From positions 434,001 through 498,000 of the forward strand of contig JALQBC010000030.1 in NCBI GenBank assembly GCA_023375675.1: a stretch of DNA of 64,000 bases. Reading direction: 5' to 3'. Source of the stretch: Cytospora piceicola. Lineage: Eukaryota > Ascomycota > Sordariomycetes > Diaporthales > Cytosporaceae. This document shows, piece by piece, positions 32,514 through 44,400 of this stretch; the stretch's first letter is position 1; each line of letters starts with the position of its first letter. Under the pieces are notes generated by a model. That model did no database searches and had not been told where the DNA came from. It saw nothing but the letters and a program-made list of their open reading frames with translations. Both the position numbers and the translations under genes were made by a program.

Positions 32514-35477
32514 CTACATGTTCGTCGACGGCGCCGGTGACGGAGTCGCGCCCGGGACGGGAGCCGGGCTTGGTGACGGCTGCGGGACCCCGTTCATGCC
32601 TGCTGAGATGGGCCGGGGGCTCGGGGATGAATGGCCCACGCCGCCGGGCATGTTGGCTCTCATCTGCGCGAGCTTCGCGACGTCGACCGGCGCGCCTCCA
32701 AGACCGATGCTCCCAAGGCCGGACACGCCCTGGGCGTGGTGGCTGACCTTCTCTGTATATGCGTTGATGCGTGCAGCAGCTGCTGTTCTGGCTTGCAGTT
32801 GCTGCTCATACTGCCGCTGCGGTGAGATGGGGTTGACCCAGCCGCCGGTGGGCGCGGGGCTTTGAGGAATATTCTGCTGCACGCCGTTGGAAGGGAAGCG
32901 AGGGATACCCGGGTGTCCGCCTGGCTGGCCTGGTATCCCATATTGTTGTGGTCGAGGGACTGCTTGCTGTGATACGGGCCGGGGAGAGTAACTTGGTGTG
33001 GCCTGGTACTGAGGCACCTGGGGAGACATGGTACGCGGCGGTATCGACCCAGCACCGTTGATGTGAGGGGCAAACCCGCCTGGCTGCTGAGTGAACTGAG
33101 GCTGCATACCTGGCTGCTGCTGTTGAGGATTATAGCCCGCATAGCTTGACGGGTATCTTTGGCCGGGGGTGCCAGGTGCTGGTGCTCCCGGGTAGCCACC
33201 AGGAATCCGCTGCTGGACAGGACTGGCCGGGTATGGTGGAACGGCACCCGGAGTGCCATATGGCCTCTGCTGCATAGGCTGTGGAATGTATCCATTGGGT
33301 CGTGCAAAGGGCTGACCCGTAGGCTGCCGGTGCTGTTGAGGCGGTATACCAGGCATAGGAGCAGACGCTTGACGCTGGAAACTGGGAGGCACCTGGGCAC
33401 GCATGGGTGACTGCTGGTAATGATTGGGTATAGGTACCGGCGTCTGGTTTTGTACTGGGTATGGGCGGTTGTATTGTTGGTATGGTGTGCCGGCTTGGAA
33501 ACTTGGTGCTCGTTGCGGCTGCCGAGGAGTTTGAGCTGCCTGCACCGCGGCCTGCTGCTGGTGTTTGAGCCGGGCCGCCTCATCCTCTTCCATCACACCC
33601 TTGTAGACATCACTTCGGACCTCTAGTTTTGTGCTGACATTCAATCCTTCGAGTTTGTCAGAGTTCAGGCGGGCAACGGCGTAGGGCGGTAATCCAGATA
33701 TAATGACAGCCAGCTGGTCCTTCAGCATCTGGTAGGTATCTCGTTCCTCGTCGGTTGGCTCCTGAGCCAGAGAACCATTGAGCATGTCTGTCTTTGCGGG
33801 ATCGGCAGAGTTCCGGTTCTGACTTGTCGGCAGAGCCATGTTACGATTCCTCTGGTAAGAGGAAAGCGTCTCGATGAGGTCCGAGATCTCCTGGAGGGTA
33901 TCATCAATCTCCTTGTCCTCGTCAGACTTCTTGCCCAGTACATCATCGATTGTCAGGCTTGGGTCGACCATGCTGTCGTCCCAATTCTCGAGTGTTTCGG
34001 CGATTTTATCCTCGTCGATCAGCATAGGAACTTCTTGATTGACCTCGTCATTCGCATCAATTGCATCTCCCGCCAGCTCAGACTCGATCATCTGCTGCAT
34101 GTATCGGTGCCCTTGGCGTTGGTACCATACACGAGCAACCTCGCCCGACGGGATGATTGCACCACTATCGTCCTTTTCAGGCGCAAAGCTTGAAAAGGCT
34201 CCACGGAATAAGGTCTCCATCTCAGACATCTCCAAGTCGGCCGTTGAAGGCTTCTGGCCGGCGAGGCTCAACGTGCGCTCTCGTTGACGAGACTTGTTCT
34301 TGGACGGTGGTGTCGCATTGCTGTAATCCAACCAAGCACCGGTAGTGAGGTCCGCGGAGAAGTAAGAACCATGTCGATACCTTGACCGCTCCGCGAGTTC
34401 CGGATGGTAAAAGCCCAGAACCTTACTTTTGGTTGCCGTTTTGGGCGCCTTTGGTGGTTGCAGAGGTGGCAGGTTGGCTGGGGATGGAAACAGCTCGCCC
34501 AACGTCGGGACGCGACCTGGATTGTTGGATGACGATGCTGGAAGGACGGTAGTCGTGGAGACTCCGCCAGGCAGCTGAACGTCGGGCAGTGGCTTGACGA
34601 AGCCTTCCGGATGTTCTGGGGTGGACTCCCGTTTTGGCAGACTGGAGAAGAGGTGCTTTGGCTGTGGTGCGCTGCCGAAGATGGTCAAGACAGTGTTTCC
34701 ATTCGACGGCTTCTGCGCGATACTGTCAAGCGCGCCAGGACCGTTCCTTGCGGTTAATGCAGCCTCTTGAGGGTATGCCATCTCCCGAGCATGGATCTCC
34801 AGGGCCTTCTCTTTCAAGTTGGCAAGCTCAATGAATGCGTCCTCATCGAACTTGTTGCCGTCGGCGGATTGCGCGGACTGCAACTCGACAGCCCGGTCTT
34901 GGATAACATGCTTGAGGTCTAGGACGAGGTGGTCGAGCAGCTTGTAGGAGTCACTGTCGACCTTGTCCTGAATGCAAAGGCCCTTGGCGTCATGATCGGA
35001 CTTTTGCCTCTTGGACTGGGGTTCATCCTCAACGGAGGGTTCTGGCAGTGATCGCTTGAGAATGGAAGGGGTGGTATCGTATCTAGAAGAAGCGTGTAAG
35101 CCCATGCCCATAATGTACGCACCCTGTGGTTACCTGGCCGGCATTGGCAATGCGTGATTCAAGGAAGAGATGGTAGACGCGGTCGCATACCTCTGGATGA
35201 CTTCAAAATAATTGCGGATCAGGGTCGCCTCATCGCGGACGGGATTGTCGCCGTTGGCGACAGGCTTGGCTTCATGGTTGGCGTCACCGTCGTCGAGGTC
35301 GGCGGATCCATCGTCGCTGGTTTCGCGCTTCCTTTTTATCGCGGGAGCATTGGCGGCAGATTGGGATGAATCGGATTGGGGCTGTTGAGATTGTGGTTGA
35401 GGCGAGGGAGGTGACTGTGACGATGGATCTGCTAGGCCGTTGACCTGCTGTGGGACTGCATCGACAAGCGATGCCAT
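32514..35477 (-). CDS. Gln/Pro-rich nuclear protein, conserved type
   Basis: Two minus-strand exons, 35477-35191 and 35082-32514, give 951 residues. The first 60 residues are Ser/Gln/Pro-rich with a basic KRKR patch that looks like a nuclear signal; a second basic patch (KRQKSDHD) follows intron 1. The middle third is the likely folded part, with VLGFYHPELAERSRYRHGSYFS and WYQRQGHRYMQQMIESELAG, and an acidic stretch (DEDKIAETLENWDDS). The C-terminal 370 residues are dense in Gln, Pro, Gly and Tyr, as in transcription coactivators and chromatin-complex subunits. I therefore infer a transcription or chromatin role but do not recognise the family. A second donor at 35133, in the same phase, would add 19 residues; see findings. 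Confidence 0.75.
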
Positions 35478-38121
35478 GTTGTCACGGTTTGCGATGGTCG
35501 AGGGCGGAGGACGGAGGGGCCTAGTCGGGGTCGGGTTTGGATGGATGGATGGGACAGGGTGGTTGTCAAGGCTGGCAGGGAAAAATGGAGAGGAGCTGGC
35601 TGTGGTTTGTCGCGCTGCCTGTCGCGTTTCTGCTGGCGCGGTGCAAGTGGTGCAGAGTGCAGAGTGCAGTACGATATGCAGACAATTCGGGACTTGCGGG
35701 GGGGGGGGTGTCTACTGTGCTTGCTGGTGCTGGTGCTGGCTGTTGTTGCCCAGGCGCTTGGGTGCTTGAGTGCTTGAGTCCCAGGGTGCTTTGGTGCTTT
35801 GGTGCTTCTTGGTTTTGGTGTGCTTGGGTGTGCTTCGGTTCGAGTGGATTGGGGGAGATGGCTTTTTTTTCCCCTTCCCGGTGCAACAACCAAGACTCGT
35901 CAACGGGACCACTACCTTAGCTTAGCTTAACAGTGACCAAAAGCCTTGTGAAATCCCCGCTGCATAGACTCTATAGGCTGCAACGGATGAGAGATGGAAA
36001 AAAGAGCGGAATCATGGAACCAAATCGATACAATTCAATCATCAGGTTTGCAGCGCGCAGGTCAAGGGAGACTCGATCCCACGCTCCTTTGCTCATCAGG
36101 TTCCTGCAAAGACGAAAAGGCACGGGAGGCTAAACTCCACGCTAGTCCGTTTCCAGACACGGATTCCACGGATCGGAGAAATGCTTTTTGCGACCGGCCA
36201 ACCAACATATCATTAACGTTGACCTCGGTCCTGTCCCTTTGTGGTAGTACTTATGTATCTCTAGGTAGGTAATGTTTGTGTGTTGACCTGTTATATGATA
36301 GTTTATATGTTCCATATAATCCTTAGCCCGATGACTCTGTCTGTCTGTCTGTCTGTTTGTTTGTTTGGTTGGTTTGTGATTGTCTTGTTCTGCATTGTTG
36401 TCCTTGATGACTGACTTCGCAGTGGCTCCTGCATGCGATTAGCTAAATGGACAGGTATGATTAGATAAGCATCGCTATATGCAGATCAACTGATCCTTAA
36501 CGTCGCATATTCAACACAAGCCACGCCTGGTATCAGTGCTCTCAGAAACTGTCTCTGTGTAATGTTCCCTTGGGTCCTCCAGCATATAAAGATCATAAAC
36601 AGCCTTGAGCATCGATCAAGATGCCACTGGGCCAATTCTCTAGGTTAATGTCAAGCTGATCCGCTCAATGACAAACATCATGACCGAATGACGGGACATC
36701 TCTCGATAATCTTTCTATGTTGTCCAACCCATCTTCGACGGGATGGTGAGTTGATGATCCGATGTTCACACTCCTTTGCGTTTCGACTAAACGCTGCGCT
36801 TTCGAAGATTTAACCGAAGCCGGATGGGAGTCGAGTTTGTTTGATGACACAATATGATCATGAGACTCTATGATCCCCAGATTGCGAGGTTGGAAGTGAG
36901 TAAGTAAAGTGAAAATCATGCTCCTCATCGGCCGGCTAGAGAAGAGGACAAGGACGAAAATGAAGACGACCAACCTTTCAGGTCGAGATGGCCGAAGCCA
37001 GGCTTAAATCTATTACATACAGCAAGTCGTCAGTACCCCAGCTTGATCGGCTTCCAGGGTTCCAAGGTTCCAAGGTCGATCTCGAGGCGGGCTTCAGTGG
37101 GGCCTCCGTTGACGTACTCCCACTAAATCCCGAGGTCCAGGCCCGGAAAGGCAAAGCTACAGGCGCAAGGGGCCGCTGTGTGGGCCTACACCCGTCAGGT
37201 ACGCCAAGCGAGCCGGCATTGATTGGCACTCGACCCCGGAACACTAACAGCTTGCAGACGCGACACTGCCAATTATAAGTTGGCGCGCGTCTGCATCGAC
37301 GACACCTCAAGAGACTGCCGTCGACATCGTGGGGAGACAGGGGAGGGGGGACATCCTCCAAGCCTCACCATGCCTCTGACCCACCTGGCGCTTAGCCAAA
37401 CAAACACGAACCAGCACGCCAGCAAGACTCTTTCTGCTGGGGAGCACCGGATTGCCCATCCGGATGGGGTGCATGGGCATATGGGGATCTGTGTGGACAT
37501 GATGGCGAGACCTTCACGGGTTCTATATCCGGGCCAGCCCATGGCATTGGGTCACAGTGATCGACGACGCGAGGTCTGGCTGGCTGGCCTCATCTTAAAT
37601 CTTCCCGGATCGTGATATCTTCAATGCCGTCTCCGGGAAACCCTGGGCTGTCCCGGTGTTCAAGGTGGGCCAGGCGGTCCACGGCCAGACGCTCGTATCG
37701 CCTCGTGTTTGGAGTTGATGTTTTACAGACTTTACATAAGGTGCGCGATGTCCTTCGGAACAGTCAGATATCGAGCCAAGTCTATCATACTCTCTTTGCA
37801 CTCTTTTCTTTAACAAGTTGTTTCATTCTTTTCAGCCTCTTGGCTCTGTCAATAACAATTCGTTACTTCTCACTTTTCATTTCCAGAACGTCAAGCGGTC
37901 TTTGTCTTTGAACACTTGATAATCACATTCTCTCTTCGATACTTTGAATTTCGTATTCATATCAATCTCTCGTTCCTCATCCAGCAGATCTTGAATTGCT
38001 TCAAACCCGGCGTCTATACACAAGAGTGTATTCACCTGTCCATCGTTAGCATCTTGATCTTTCTGACCTCAAGTCTTTCTTTCACTTTCAGTTTTTGTGT
38101 CACTTGTGTCTAGCAGGAGCC
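35478..38121. other. Long divergent intergenic region
   Basis: 2.6 kb between the 5' ends of two divergent genes. The first 400 bases contain CT/GT-rich and G-run tracts (a run of G at 35700-35708). The last 350 bases before 38122 are strongly pyrimidine-rich, as in many expressed fungal promoters. The open frames at 36978-37615 on both strands are not protein-like. No gene recognised. Confidence 0.5.
36337..36367. repeat. (CTGT)n/(TTGT)n microsatellite
   Basis: Five CTGT units followed by three TTGT units, in intergenic DNA. Confidence 0.9.
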
Positions 38122-40803
38122 ATGCATACCAAGTATATTCTATCTCAATTTCTTCTGCTGTCAGCAGTCGAGGCCGGTCCTCTCAGGGGCCAAGCTGTAT
38201 ATGCGGGTGGCATACGGCAACGTCAGGATGTTGGGGAGTCAGGCGCTTACAGCATGTCTGGAAGCAAGGCACCGGTAGCAGCGGAGACTCCCTCGGCCAC
38301 CTCCACCGAAGCCGCCATTCCTACATCCGTCGCTTCTATACCCGGTTACTACACTTCGAACCAGGCATCGGCGCCTACCTCGGCAGAGGATTTGTTGACG
38401 GTTGTGCCGGTCGCATATTCAACGAGCCAGACGTCACTTGCCTCTCTCACACCAACTGCAGCTACAGCCACGACGCCCACAAGTGCACCCTCCGCCGCAA
38501 GTTCCGCCCCGACAAGCTCAATGCGCCTTGGTGTGTCAGGACTTACGGATTTATACAGCACGGCTGTCTCTTCCACGGCGCCTGTGTCCGTTCGGAGCTC
38601 ATCTACGCCCCTGCTCAGTGCCGGTGGTTTCGAGTTGAGTACTACCCTCTCCCAGGGCCTCCCGACTACCAGCAGCGCTACTTCTTCACGGCAGTCCTCA
38701 GTGCGGCCTCTAGCCGCTTCCTCACTGAAGCCTTTGGGTGCCTCGTCGGTCGAAGATCAAGCTGCTACATCGAGCTTGGCCTCGACTTCACTCTTGAACA
38801 CATCCGCCGCGTCCTCCGCGTCTTTGTCTCCTTCGTCCCTAGCCTCCGCTTCTATCAAGACGACGGAGCTGTCAAGCGCACCTCATGTGTCTCATGCCGC
38901 CTCACACGTTGCTTCAACCGGCAGCCCTCTGGTCCGGACTTCATCCGACGCGGCCCAGCCCACGGAGTCCCCGCAGTCCACAGCCGAGAAGCCGACAACC
39001 TCTGCAGCTCCAATCCACGCTGTCTCTGCCGCTTCTTCCTCCGCCGAGTCCTCATCCGCAACACTTCCATCTACCCAGTATTCCGAGGCCTCTCAGTCCG
39101 GGATCGAGAAGTCGGCGACAGCGTCAGCTCCGAGCCACGCCGTTTCCACCTCCCCATCCCTGAAGGCCTCATCTTCGCAAACCGAGTCTCACGAGACGGC
39201 CACATCCTCGGCCGTGGCTGAGTATCTGGGGTCTGTGCAATCGGAGAGCACGAGTGGCAGCAGTTCAGCTATCTTGGCCTCGGCGACAAGCGAGAACAGC
39301 GAGAAGGCCGCGTCGACGGCGGATATGATGGCTGCATCTAAGAGCGAGGAGGCTACCCCCACGGGGCATGCGATTTTGGACGGGGGTGCGGTTACCGTGA
39401 CGGTGCCATCGTCGACGATCACGGCTACAGTTCAACCTAGCAAGAGCTCGGCTTTGCCGCAACTGGAGAACGCATCTGGGGCTATATCTGAGGCTACATC
39501 GAAGGCCACTGATGGTGCAGGTGAAATCGTTACTGTCACTGTGCCCTCCTTGACTCTCACAGCTACTGTTCAGCCCAGCGAGAGCTCGACATATGTGGCT
39601 ACGTCGAAAGCACAAAAGTTGAACACGGGTGGAAGCGGCGTCGTCACTGCCACAGTTCCATCTTCGACTCTTACAGCTACCGTTGAAGCAAGTTATACTC
39701 CAACTATTGATTCTACCGTGGTGGAGGCTACTTCCAAGACCGCCGAGACTACTTCCAAGACGCACGCCACGGGCGGAGGTGGTGCTGTAATTAACGCGGC
39801 GCCCTCCTCAAGCCTCACCTCCACTGTTGAGGCCAGTTCCAGCGCTACTGTTTCTGTCATGGTGGAGGCTACTTCCGAGGCCGCTGAGACCACAGCAAAA
39901 CCCCAAAACATGCATACTGGTGCGGGTCGTCCCGTTACTATCACATCGGTTTCCTCGAGCCGCACAGCCACTGCTGAAGCAACCTCCAGCGCCACTATTG
40001 AAAGTACCAGCGTGAAGGCTACTTCCAAGGTGTCTGACTCCACAGCGAAGGTGCACACAACCTACGCAGGTGGTATCGCTACTGTCACCCTGCCCACCTC
40101 GGCCCATTCGGTCACTCTCGAAGCCAGTACCAGCTCCATCGAGACCGTTCCGAAGCTGGTCCAGACGACTTCTTCCACCGAGGATAGTGCCTCTTCCACG
40201 GCATCTTCGACGGCCCAGACCACAATCACGGTCCACTCGACCACCTCGGCTCTGGCGTTGACCACCTCAACTCCCACCGCAGAGCAACATACTTCTCTCA
40301 AATCCGAAGAGCGACAGACCACATCCACTGCTGCGCTTGAGGAGGCAACCCGGCCCGCCTCATCGGCCGCAGAGCCAACAACCACATCCACCTCACACGT
40401 AACCGTCACATCGGTGATGATAGCCCAGGTCACCCCCCAGACCACTCCCACTCCCACTCCCACTCTCGAGGTCGACACCGCATCCCCGACGCCAGCCATG
40501 CTTGCTCCCACCTCGGCCGCATCCTCATCCTCCTCCTCAGCCCCGGCACTGGCCGTCATCCCCGTGGCCAAGGCCACCACCTCGTCGTCCGCCGAGGCCG
40601 CCCCTGCCACCACGGACGGGCCGGGAAACCAGGACTTCGCCGGCGGCGCCGTCGGGACCAGCACCAGCACGGATGCCCACGGGCCTACCACGACGGTCTA
40701 CGTCACCGTCACGTCCGTCTCGACGTCCGTGTCGACGACGACGACGACGGAGATGGAGACTACTACCATGTGGGCGACCATGACTGTGAGGGGGTACGTC
40801 TAG
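38122..40803 (+). CDS. Ser/Thr-rich secreted mucin-like wall protein
   Basis: Uninterrupted frame of 893 residues. The start at 38122 gives a signal peptide (MHTKYILSQFLLLSAVEAG), cleaved around residue 19. After a short non-repetitive head with a possible dibasic site, the protein is almost entirely Ser, Thr, Ala, Pro and Val, the expected substrate for O-mannosylation. Roughly residues 420-670 hold about six imperfect repeats of 40-50 residues, each starting with a VTVTVPSSTLTATV-like block and ending in EATSK. The C-terminus is Thr-rich (TTVYVTVTSV, MWATMTVRGYV) and lacks the hydrophobic GPI-attachment tail, so it is probably a secreted or covalently linked wall protein, not a GPI protein. 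Cys is nearly absent. It may be longer or shorter in related strains because of the repeats. Function inferred only from composition. Confidence 0.8.
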   Translation: MHTKYILSQFLLLSAVEAGPLRGQAVYAGGIRQRQDVGESGAYSMSGSKAPVAAETPSATSTEAAIPTSVASIPGYYTSNQASAPTSAEDLLTVVPVAYSTSQTSLASLTPTAATATTPTSAPSAASSAPTSSMRLGVSGLTDLYSTAVSSTAPVSVRSSSTPLLSAGGFELSTTLSQGLPTTSSATSSRQSSVRPLAASSLKPLGASSVEDQAATSSLASTSLLNTSAASSASLSPSSLASASIKTTELSSAPHVSHAASHVASTGSPLVRTSSDAAQPTESPQSTAEKPTTSAAPIHAVSAASSSAESSSATLPSTQYSEASQSGIEKSATASAPSHAVSTSPSLKASSSQTESHETATSSAVAEYLGSVQSESTSGSSSAILASATSENSEKAASTADMMAASKSEEATPTGHAILDGGAVTVTVPSSTITATVQPSKSSALPQLENASGAISEATSKATDGAGEIVTVTVPSLTLTATVQPSESSTYVATSKAQKLNTGGSGVVTATVPSSTLTATVEASYTPTIDSTVVEATSKTAETTSKTHATGGGGAVINAAPSSSLTSTVEASSSATVSVMVEATSEAAETTAKPQNMHTGAGRPVTITSVSSSRTATAEATSSATIESTSVKATSKVSDSTAKVHTTYAGGIATVTLPTSAHSVTLEASTSSIETVPKLVQTTSSTEDSASSTASSTAQTTITVHSTTSALALTTSTPTAEQHTSLKSEERQTTSTAALEEATRPASSAAEPTTTSTSHVTVTSVMIAQVTPQTTPTPTPTLEVDTASPTPAMLAPTSAASSSSSSAPALAVIPVAKATTSSSAEAAPATTDGPGNQDFAGGAVGTSTSTDAHGPTTTVYVTVTSVSTSVSTTTTTEMETTTMWATMTVRGYV

Positions 40804-41440
40804 ACTTGTGGGGGGAAGGAAGATAAAAAAAGTAGTAGGGTTTTGAACATGACGAAAATGAAAAAGGGCAATGATAATGTTTTATACACGAGAGAGAACA
40901 GTACGGGGCGTCTTTTGGAGTTTGGATTGGCAAAGATTGGCTATATAGGTTTGAACTTGATATTTAATGAGTAATGCGCACAGCACGAAAAATAAAAATA
41001 AAAAGGGAGACAGATTGGTCTCTAATGAATCTCTTGAATTTCTCTACCCACCTATTTGTTGTGTGTCTAGATGCCTTGACGGATAATGCATATATGCAAG
41101 GGCGCATCTGCTCCAGCTCCCCAGGCCTGCCCAATAAGTAGCTGGCTTCGGAATGCTCCATGATGCATGATCAAAAAAAAAACCCCCCCAGAAACAAAAA
41201 CAAAGACCCAAGTTTAACCGTCCTCTAGATGGCCAGCTACCACGCAATGCCACGCGCGGTCAAAATCCGCCCCGATATGCTCTCATCAACGCCGAAAAAA
41301 ATGCTCCCCAAATGCAACAAGCGGTTCGCGGCGGTCAAGCTTCCCCTCCCTCGGAGAGACCCCGGTGGCAGGCGTGCCAGACAAGCTCCGAGGCAACACC
41401 CATCCCCCGAGCCTCCCCGTCACGAGCCCCCCCGGACCAT
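40804..41440. other. Convergent intergenic region
   Basis: 3' flanks of the wall protein gene and dim-2. Contains A-runs at 40985-41005 and 41174-41182. Nothing else seen. Confidence 0.5.
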
Positions 41441-44400
41441 CTACAACCAGCCATCCTCCTCGTCGTCCGAGAGGAGATGCACTATCGTCGGGCCGTTCGG
41501 GCGGGGCGGGCTGACCGCCGGGGCAGATCCCAGGATCGTGAGGTCATCCTCCTGCTGGCCCCCGCCCGCCGCGCCCCCGTCGATGTCCTCAAAGCCGACC
41601 ACGGTAGACCCGTTCCACCGCGCCGGGCTTTGGTGGTCCACCTGGGCGGAGCCGAGGTACAGCAGATCGTCATCGCCGCTGCTCGGCTGCTCCGGGCCAG
41701 GCTCCGGCTCCTCGTAGACGACATGGGGCGTCAGGCGTGGCTTTTTGACCGCCAGTAGCTCGTCGGCCAGGGCCTTGGACAGAGGCCTCTTCCTGCTGTC
41801 AGCAGCAACGGCGCCGTTTGCAGCCACCAGGTCGTCGTTGTGGCTGAAGTCGGCGAGGCTGGTGGCCGGCGTCCAGGTCTCGACGTCGCCGCCCGCCTGG
41901 CCGGAAGCAGATGTCTCGTTGTCCAGGTACACGGGGAGCCCCGGCGTCTGAGACCTGCTCGAGTAGAAGTCACCCTCTCCGACCCCGCCGACGGCCCCCT
42001 CCTCCCCGGGGACCGGCACCCCCTCACCACCACCATCCTCGTACAGCGTGCCCACCCACGCCTCCCTCAGCGTCAGCCCCAGCGCCGTGGCCATCTGCCG
42101 CGCGACCGCGTTCCCCACGAGCCTCCACTGGTCCGCCGGGCTGCCCAGCAGGACCTCCCCGTCGGGTATGCCCTGGGCCCTGCGCACCTCCATGATGGTG
42201 AGCGGGCGGGGCTGGTCCCAGTGCGTCCAGTTGCCGAGGCGCGCGTCCGTGACGTGGCAGAAGGTGGTGATGGTGCTGAACAGGCCGTGGGGGTGGACCC
42301 GCTCCCAGCCGTGGCTGATCCGGGACACGCGGTGCGACCCGTGCTTGGTGGGGAAGGCGTCGCGCTCGTGGTCGAACATGTCGCGGGGCACGGCCTGGGT
42401 CCCGCCGTGCCAGGCCTTGGCGAAGTTCATGCCGTAGGGCCGGACGGGGATGTTGAGGAGCTGCGTGCGCATGCTCTTGCCGTCGCCCGCCTCGGCCCTG
42501 GACTTCATCTTGCCCGAGGAGACGGAGATGGAGAGCTTGTGGTCCGGGTAGGGCACGCACGTGTCGGGCTTTGCGTCGTAAATGTCAGGCAGGTCCGCGG
42601 TCGCCTCGAGCGCGGAGACGTATTTGAACGGTGTCGGTGGGGAGGTTCTTCTCATGAAGGCCTCTCCGCTCGTTAGCCTTCCCAAATTCTTGAACTTTAC
42701 CTTGAGGGGGTGCGAGTGTGAAGCCTGTGGGGATTGAGGAAGGCAAAGGCCAGGGGCCGCGAACCATAAGAAAGCACGCTCGCGTCTCTGTGGGTTTGCA
42801 TGAGCCCAGGAATCCCCGAGAATGATCTGAGCCTGGTAACCCATCCCTACTATTGCGCAAAACAGCTGGGACAAGAAGTCCTCTTCACTTCCTTGTGCCT
42901 GCACAATGGTAGTCACATTCTCGAGGATGCCATACTTCGGTCGATAGAAGTCGACATACGCCGCGAATGAAGCAACCAGAGAGCGATTCTTCTTCTGGTC
43001 CATGGTTGTTTTGTCCGCTGTGATCAAGGAGAACCCAGGGCAGGGGCTTCCACCTGAGATCAAATCCACCTCTCCAGGTCGAGGAACAGCGTCGCTGAAC
43101 CTGCCCTCAAGCCCGTAATGAAGTAGGTCATCGACCGAGCCCAAGAAGGGCTTTACGGATTCAGGGTGTTGAGCGTTAGCCATATATGTATGCATTGCTG
43201 CATCCCATATATCATTTGCCCACTTTGCCTCAACTGCACCACCATCTTCCAGCCCGTGGCCCAGGTTTCCACATCCGCAGTACAAGTCCAATGCGCGAAG
43301 TTTGTTGACTTCGAGGCTGTTTGGATCGAAGCCTTGACGAATTTGGGGCTTGTCCTGTCCCAGCGGTTCTACCGAGCCATCAGGCAACTTCCGATGAGTG
43401 ATAATGAATGCATTACCGGTGCCATTTAGGTTGTACGGCACGGGAACCTCTTCGCCTGGGCCGTAGCAACGTAATATGCATCTGCAGTGAATTCCGTCGA
43501 CCGATGCGTACGTTTCCTCTTCGGTATACACAAGCGCGTTCGGTGCACAGTCGCCCTGTTGCCCATCTATCTGTTTCAGGCGGAGTAGCCTTCGCAGACG
43601 GCAAGTTTGATTGCCTTCAAGGTAGCCCAGAAGCTCGTATGGCTCAAGAACCTTGGTGCCAGGAGTCAGAACGAGCACAGTGTCCCCGACATGGTACTCC
43701 TGCGACTGCGTTGTCTCGGCGCGGCATCGCATATGTGCCTGCTCAAGAGTGACGAAACGACGATGTTCGTGCTCGTATGTTTGCCTTACGAAGAACTCCG
43801 CGCTGGTCGTCTCTGGACTGCCGAACCACTCCACGGAATGGACGCCTGTGACCTCTCTATCTTTGATCTGTCCCTCACCTGAATGGCAGGTGCAGTGGTC
43901 GCTGAGGAAAAGCTCATTCCTGTAGGGGTATTTCATGGAACAGCACGGGGTGTCCTCCGGCTGGTACATCCAGAAAATGTCGAATTTTCGCGTACCGTCC
44001 TTCAGGGTATAGACCTTCTGAACGAGACAGTACCACCTCTTGACCTCCCCTTCTTCCTTTGGTGCCTCTTTCTCCGGGTTCCCCTTCGTCTTAGTAGGTT
44101 TCCAGATGTTGCAGTCGTCTGGATCATGCTGTGTGGAGATCAAGTCGCCAGGCTTGATGCTCTTGATCATGGTGTCGTGGTTCGTGAAAGTTCCTGGGCG
44201 TCGGATTTGAGGAACCGTTCGCCTTTCTGGCCATGAAAGCTTGATTCGCTCTTCCGTGCTGATACATGGTTCCACCTCTTTCAGTAGCTGACCAAGCTTC
44301 ATATTGGAAAAGCACTCGCGCACGTAAGGCGTCACGATTGTATCGGGGGGGCCTTTTCGAACCGGCTGGTGTTCCTGCCCTTGCACCGGCTTCCAGATCT

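Noticed and set aside
38097..39221. 374-codon plus-strand frame overlapping the wall protein gene
   Set aside because: A different reading frame of the repetitive Ser/Thr-rich gene; lacks a signal peptide and is rich in Arg and Cys without pattern.
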